The position numbers and the translations under genes are program-made. Below the pieces are notes generated by a model that saw nothing but the letters and a program-made list of their open reading frames with translations, was not told the DNA's origin and ran no database searches. This document shows, piece by piece, positions 58,137-64,000 of a DNA stretch of 64,000 bases. Source of the DNA: Schistosoma mansoni (taxonomy: Eukaryota; Platyhelminthes; Trematoda; Strigeidida; Schistosomatidae); contig NC_031497.1 of assembly GCF_000237925.1 (NCBI RefSeq), positions 7,428,831 through 7,492,830 of the forward strand, in the 5' to 3' direction. The first letter of the stretch is position 1, and the number at the start of each line of letters is the position of its first letter.

Positions 58137-61100
58137 CTAGCAAGAAATAGAAACAAGAATAATATTTCATTTAAACATTGTCCTGACAAGATACAGGAAT
58201 TACTGATTAACTTGTGTAGTAGAAATTAGGACCAGTAATGTAGTCTAAATAATCTACACTTTTGAACAAATTAATTCTTTTCAATATATTTAAAAAAACA
58301 GATTAGGGCTATTATGATTGGTAAAATAACCAAAATAATCCTAGAAATTATATTATTTTGAAAATAATCATTTGTGAGACGTGTGCAAGAATTTCACTTA
58401 CAGAATTGCTTTCTTAATCTTAAATACCCATTACTTTTACATATTTAAATAAATCTGCTTCAAAGGTACCAGGTTCTCATGAAATTCAAACTGAAAGTTC
58501 CAATGACTTTTAATAATGGAAATCCAGTCAACAAGCTTATTTATACATCCTTTTCTTCAGCTATCGGATCACGTAAAACGTTAGCTTAGATTTTGAAACT
58601 GAAACCATATCTGTCCTATGGTTCGTCGGTATCACTTGACATATTCGCTAACCATTACACCAACTTCCATTATTTTGTCCTTGTGCTAAACCAGTGGTGT
58701 GTCAGACAGCTCTAGCAGACTTTAGTCATTTGTGAGTCCTTCTCACCTAGCCCAGCCCGTTCAATACAGAATACAAATGAGTCTCCGCTATATGAAGTGT
58801 ATATTTCAGACGCATGGTTTATATACAACCAGACCAGACCGCATCTTACTATAAAATGAAAAATATTAATTCTACAATATCAAGCCAAGAGTGACTGTTA
58901 GTATAGGGGATTAACCAAGAGATTGGAAATAAGTAAGAATGGTAAATCGTATACCAGTAGTCAATAGGTCAAATGACAACTCATGGCGACGGATATATAT
59001 ATATATAATCTAGTTACCTAATAATTATCTAAAGAGAATATATGTAATAATAGTCCATAAATAATTCCTAGCAGTTACCATTCATTTATTTGTCGTTTGG
59101 ATATAACAATATCACAGTTTGAAAAGTTACCACTAAGCTATTAAGGGACTAATTGGCCTGTTGTTGGAAGGAAATATTTTGAACGATCAATCACAAACTA
59201 GTGGCCACTGCCGTAATATCTACTTCGCCCTTATTGGTGTCGTGATGTGATATAGGGCTTAGCTTAATGAAATCAACATTGCATGTGTTTCCTATTTGTG
59301 CAAACAAGAAATAAGAAATCAAGTAGTATCAAATGTACTGTATTATCACATTCACTTTTTCATCAAGATTTGTGTATTTCCTCTTTATTCTTAGCACTTT
59401 TCTATAGTTCTTTTTTTAGCTAATAGTCGTAAGTAGTCTGTAACTAAAATAAACATCGACTAAATGTTGCTAGCAACTATGAAAACTAGTCAAGATATTG
59501 TGTTTCTAGCCGTCAAGTTAGTTTACACTAATGAATTAAAATGTCTTCATCTATTCATTTTGCAATTTTTATAAAGTTAAAATATATTAACACCATCATG
59601 CAGTAAAATCAGTGCAATGGAACTTACTGGACATAATTGTATTTGTATGAGGTTCATTAGAAGGTACAACATTGATGTGATCATAAGCTCGTACAATGTA
59701 TGTTGGTGATAAACTTCTACAATTAATTGTACTAATGCCAAAATCAGAAAATATTCTATTTTGAGAACCAGTATTTATTTGTGACTCATCATTATTCGAA
59801 TGACTTGTTAATGTACTGTCTAAACGTATGTCACCATTGTTATTCTGAAATGAACAACAAATCTAAATGACACTAATTATAGAATATTAAAACATAAAAG
59901 AATTACATAACAACACTCTAGTCCATATTTGAACAATAGAAAGTTTAAATGATTTTACAGATTGAGTTACTGGAACATCATATCGTAACATATTTAACAT
60001 TAGATGTCAGCATACTGAAATTTATTATAAAACTTGAATTCACAACCTTACCAGTGAATAAACCCAGAAATGCAGGCCTCACTATAAATACTTTATCCAT
60101 CGATCAATCAGTCAGGTCCCATCAGCCTATATTATTAACTACAACTAGTTGTTGATATTTCAGGATTGTCATGACAATGTTCTTGGAATACCTATTTCGG
60201 TAGATCAGTTAAGAATTTGAAATAAAAATTTGAAGGCAACTTATCAAGTTAGCCATACGAGACTGTAGAACTACTGCCTAATCGTATTGCTTATGAAGAT
60301 TAGATCAGTCCTCACACCTCATAATCACTAATCTAAACATGTTGTTCTAGTTGTGAGAAATGAAACGTCTACTCTTCTTTCTCTATTATGTATCTGTTGA
60401 GCTTTTTGGTGATTTTTAGTTTTCATTTGTTCCTCAGCTTTCAGACAGTAACAAAAGCTACTTCACAGTTGATTCAATCTTCATAAAAAATACAATTAAA
60501 AATTTCCTTTCATTATTTAAGTATTGTTTAAGCTATAATAATGTGTGGAGTAAATTTAAAAAGGGATATATTTATACCGATATTTATAGTAAGTAAATCG
60601 ACTTACTTTTTTACAGTTGATTAAACTATCAGTATGAATCTCGCTCTTACTTATACTATCTAAAAATCAAGAAGATGAAAGGTGAAAACAATATTAATAG
60701 GCAGAAAAACGAAAGTAATCTAAACACTTGAATGATTTATTTGCTTCACTCATTTTATTTATTACTACTGACCTTGATTCTTATTTTGCTTGCTAAACAA
60801 ATCACCTTAATACCATCTCATTATTCCTGGTTTGTCGAACAGTTGTTTAAATATCTCAAATGGAAGGAGATTAGCTTTATAATAGTTAATTATAACGACA
60901 ACTTAACAGCTATAGTTATAAACTCTTTTCAATAGCCAGATAATCTACACTTATTTTAAGTAATGAGTCCAAAAACTAACTATTAAACACTGATATCCCA
61001 TATTTCATTTCCATAATAAACAATGTACTTATCTTTACTAAACTCATGGAATGAAATACGAAGATTATTTTACGTACATAAACCAGAAATTTTTCAGTTG

Positions 61101-63095
61101 ATGTAAAAAGGAACAGAGGCTAATAACTGTATGAATTAGTGCCATGTTATTAACGGTTCACTGTTGCCATTCTTTCATTGAGCTCATGAAAAGTTTACTT
61201 ATTTATTTACAAGGTATCATTATGACGATGACGACTGGAATGTGACCATACGTTATTACTGAATATCTATCGAATTCATCCATATTTTAAGCTTGAAAGT
61301 CCAAAAATTTACCAGTGTACTGATAGAAACCTTATTTTCTGACTAGGCTATGAATATCAATTAACTTTCTCGGTTAAAATATTTTATGCAGATTTGTATC
61401 TCCGGATAAATGCACCTTTTTTATGTATTTACAGTGTCATGTTTTGGAATTCCCTCCAATTACCTTTCTGACTTGTCTTTCTTTGGATATATTATCAGTC
61501 TGTTGGTTCGAGTTAAAGTTGTGTAAAAGTGGATTTATTACTTGAAGACAGGTGCAGACAGAAAACTTCTCGTGAAGTAAAAAAAGGATTGATAATGACA
61601 AACTAAAGAAGTTATGCTGTACCTCCTGGTAACAGCATAAGAATACAAGGAGTAAAGCAGCTTACTGTACTGAATACCACTGATGTTTGCTAGTATGTCT
61701 TTTGCTAAGCAAGCTCATTTAAACGATAATGCTAGTCAAATGCACCAAATATTGACTCATTAATTCATCATATAAGACCATTTATTTTACAGATCTCATG
61801 GATGATCTTATGCGATAAATAATTACCGGTTTTGTGAAACGGGAATAGAAAGTATACGTGAATTAGTACGTGCAGTTATAAAAACCTAGCGTAAATTGAT
61901 TTCAAGGAGGACAAACTTTAGCTTACATCCTGTCATATCTGCTCTACGAAAGAAAATTGATATCTGTCTACAACTGCTTTTATATAATATCTTAAATTAT
62001 ACCTTTATAAGTAATCACATTTTCATACATCTCTTCCAAAAGACAAGAACCAGGATAATCTATCCAAATTTATCGAAGTATTTTGTATACACGTTAACGA
62101 ATTTGCTTCAAAGGACGTGAAACAATCGATGATCTCATATACACATTCTATCTTTCCAAATGTATATTAGTTGAATAAAGACATTTAATTCAATAATTGA
62201 GTTCTGATTGATGCTAAGGTAGACGAACAGTTCCCGTTATTCTAGTGATAATTTGGTTGATTACATAGTTGGCTACGATCTACGACACATTTTTCTTCAC
62301 ATCGAAATAACTCAACAACTGACCGTATGAATAATGCATTTGGTCATTTTATAACATTAATTAGTATAGAGAAAATATATTAAATGACACAATAATAAAC
62401 TTACCATATTTTTCTTCACCTTTATTTGTCATACTTGTTCTTCTTAGTTTTACATAAAAGCATCCGAAACTAATTATCACAAGTATTAAAGCCAAGCAAA
62501 CAGCTAAAGCCAACAAATACATAGCAGGTAATGTATATGGTTTGGAATGAGTTAGTTCCGATCTTTTATATGACTGGGATGAAGGTTTACCTCCTCCACT
62601 TGAACCTAGAAATGCCTGGCGATTTGGTTTGTACGCGTAATGCTTACTTTTACTGATTTCTTTATTTTGATGCACTGAAGCGTATTCACTATTTCTGTTG
62701 ACATCGGTTTTTGCATTTACCATGTCAAAATAGTTCTCAGAATATGCATTATGTATTGTATCAATAGGATCGTAGTAGAATATTTGTAAACTTGTAACCG
62801 ATTGTTCTGGGGTAGGTCCTTTATCTGAAACACGTATAAGCAATCTATCCGGTCTACGATATCTCTTTGGAAAACTATTGGGTGTGGTGGATATCATATC
62901 GGAATACGCTAATCGTTTAGACAAGAGAAGACGACCATCTGGCTGCAAAGTAAATGTGGGCATATCAGAACTATCTTCATCAGATTTTCCACTTTTTAGA
63001 TTTTTAACATCATGTGATAAGCCAAGTGCTCCTGAGTAAGCCATATCGAAAACCAGAGTTCCATTGGGACCGTTGTCTGGGTCATAAGCTTCAAA
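57367..63095 (-). CDS. Protocadherin-like cell adhesion protein, last four exons (5' part off window)
   Basis: Four exons join in phase (63095-62405, 60659-60607, 59844-59628, 58136-57367), all with GT donors and AG acceptors, giving 576 residues to the stop. The start holds the last cadherin repeat: Y-D-P-D-N-G-P-N-G (calcium-binding D-x-D/N-G signature) at residues 4-12 and R-L-L-I-R-V-S-D-K-G (repeat end) near 84-93. A membrane helix Y-L-L-A-L-A-V-C-L-A-L-I-L-V-I-I-S-F-G lies near 190-210, followed by the basic K-L-R-R. The rest is a cytoplasmic tail rich in Asn, Ser and Thr, ending S-S-F-V, a class I PDZ ligand form. Known role of the family: calcium-dependent adhesion at the cell surface. 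The true start is beyond 64000. A poly(A)-like AATAAA (minus, 56852-56857) could serve but is unproven. Confidence 0.85.
58692..59116 (-). mobile_element. Family D LTR-like fossil inside the last intron
   Basis: It has the same blocks as 38740 and 46010: TTCAATACAGAATACAAATG, GGTTTATATACAACCAGACC, CAATATCAAGCCAAGAGTGA, GTCCATAAATAATTCCTAGC, AACAATATCACA. In the reading direction of the gene it starts TGTGATATTG and carries TATATAAACC. A TA run interrupts it near 58996. Broken, no coding region. Confidence 0.5.
59628..59844 (-). CDS. Exon: cytoplasmic tail, middle part
   Basis: Acceptor TTCATTTCAG and donor A|GTAAGTT. 72 codons plus one base, beginning N-N-N-G-D-I-R-L-D-S and including S-L-S-P-T-Y-I-V-R-A-Y-D-H-I. 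Polar and low in complexity, with no known domain seen. The phase fits both neighbours. Confidence 0.8.
60607..60659 (-). CDS. Exon: 53-nt micro-exon of the cytoplasmic tail
   Basis: The acceptor TTTTTAG precedes 60659 and the donor GTAAGTCG follows 60607. Two bases complete the split codon (Asp), then 17 codons read S-I-S-K-S-E-I-H-T-D-S-L-I-N-C-K-K, ending in phase 0. Skipping it would put a stop immediately into the next exon (GAA TAA), which is good evidence that it is real. Confidence 0.75.
62405..63095 (-). CDS. Exon: last cadherin repeat, membrane helix
   Basis: The acceptor TTTCTTTAG precedes 63095 and the donor is G|GTAAGTT after 62405. It starts in phase 0 with F-E-A-Y-D-P and ends with one base of a split codon. 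There are 230 codons plus one base. After the cadherin end comes a membrane-proximal linker (S-S-G-G-G-K-P, several Lys and Tyr), then the helix and K-L-R-R-T-S-M-T-N-K-G-E-E-K-Y. Reading on past the donor would only add a short intronic stretch, which supports the splice site. Confidence 0.85.
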
Positions 63096-64000
63096 CTAAA
63101 GAAAAAGTCAAAATGATAACATCAGACAAAGATCGATCAACTGTTTACATGACAATCCAGGCGACAAACAATATCATTTTATTATGATTTTTCCACATTA
63201 GCTAGTAATTTTAATCATATATTGGGTTTCATTTAAATGTAACGAAAGTGCATCAATAAATCTTTTATTCATAACTATTTACTTATAGTATCGTTCCATA
63301 TTTCTCATTAATTGGAATAACTAGTTTACATGAGTGACTATTTCCGCTGGCCTATCATTGAAATACCACGGTAATTGTCAAATCAAAATATAAAATACTG
63401 AAATAAATTTCTATACTGATTATACGTTTATTATAAGTTTAAGCATTTAAAGGTTTTACGATCGTAAATACCTCCCATCTATAATCAAAAAACGGATCAA
63501 TCATCATTTCCTAGCTTTACGTTTGCATTCGTAGAATAGTAGACATCTTTGATAAAGTATTAAATCGTGTTTCTAATATTTAAATTTGGACCTAATAAGT
63601 CGAAATGCCACAGAATAGACAAAAAGAATTGTATAACGACCGCTCCTGTTGTTCTACAGTTTGTATGTATCTAATATCATGATGGGTTTTAAGACCTATG
63701 GAAGAGCGCCAATACAGATAATGCAATCCGTAGAATTATCTTATCACTTAAAACAAGTGACAAATATCTTCGTGAAAATATATATCTACCTAACTTCATC
63801 GAGAAGTATGTCAACAATTACGAACGTATGCAGTAATTACAAACAAAAAGAAGAATTCCCTTCAAAGCAGATAAAATTAGTGGAATAAATACACCAATAA
63901 AGATTGCTTATCCAGCAGAAAAGCTGATTAGCTTTAGTGGGACAAAGTGCTCTTTTAGACACGCAAAAATCAGCAGGTCTTCTTTTCTCTGCACCTCCAA
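63096..64000. other. Upstream intron of the cadherin-like gene, no exon recognised
   Basis: The next upstream exon is not evident. The last 100 bases are GC-richer (CAGCAGGTCTTCTTTTCTCT) and open on the minus strand for about 30 codons, but without cadherin text. Confidence 0.4.

Noticed and set aside
58137-58170. ATG at 58170 as start of a separate gene
   Set aside because: A strong acceptor (TTCTTGCTAG) at 58137 and phase agreement with three upstream exons make it intronic.
63900-64000. Possible further cadherin exon on the minus strand
   Set aside because: About 30 open codons but no cadherin motif and no clear acceptor/donor pair within the window.

Overview
The window looks like nuclear DNA of a blood fluke (genus Schistosoma). 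It is strongly AT-rich and has almost no protein-coding capacity outside the right end. It is packed with repeat families known from schistosomes: RTE-clade LINEs of the SR2 kind, a Merlin DNA transposon, and many short elements that carry a tRNA-like head followed by a hammerhead ribozyme (the Sm-alpha design). The species cannot be fixed from this sequence alone.

Layout. 1-2775 is a decayed RTE LINE that starts before the window and has a second-family hammerhead element inserted in it. 2776-30800 is gene-free. It holds Sm-alpha-like copies (here family A), the second hammerhead family (family B), an unclassified 300-bp repeat (family C), LTR-like fossils, a fold-back element of about 630 bp (family E), a Penelope-like fragment, and a 150-bp piece of RTE 5' end with its own target-site duplication. 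30841-32917 is an internally deleted RTE copy with an 11-bp target-site duplication and a second LINE end nested in it. 33700-53700 holds more A, B, C, E and LTR-like copies. These include two near-identical palindromic double-hammerhead elements and a composite A+B unit that also occurs inverted 23 kb away. 53764-54497 is a degenerate Merlin transposon with 26-bp inverted ends.

The only host gene I can support is on the minus strand at 57367-63095 and runs off the right edge: the last four exons of a protocadherin-like adhesion protein. They encode the end of the last cadherin repeat, a transmembrane helix and a long Asn/Ser-rich cytoplasmic tail ending in a PDZ-ligand-like S-S-F-V. Splice sites and phases agree across all four exons (1731 nt, 576 codons plus stop).

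The most unusual signal is structural. Many family A copies are not simple monomers but fold-backs, in which an antisense part of the element is joined to a sense part. At least one fold-back form, with two opposed hammerheads around a tRNA-like fragment, is present twice with the same internal joint, so it was copied as a unit.
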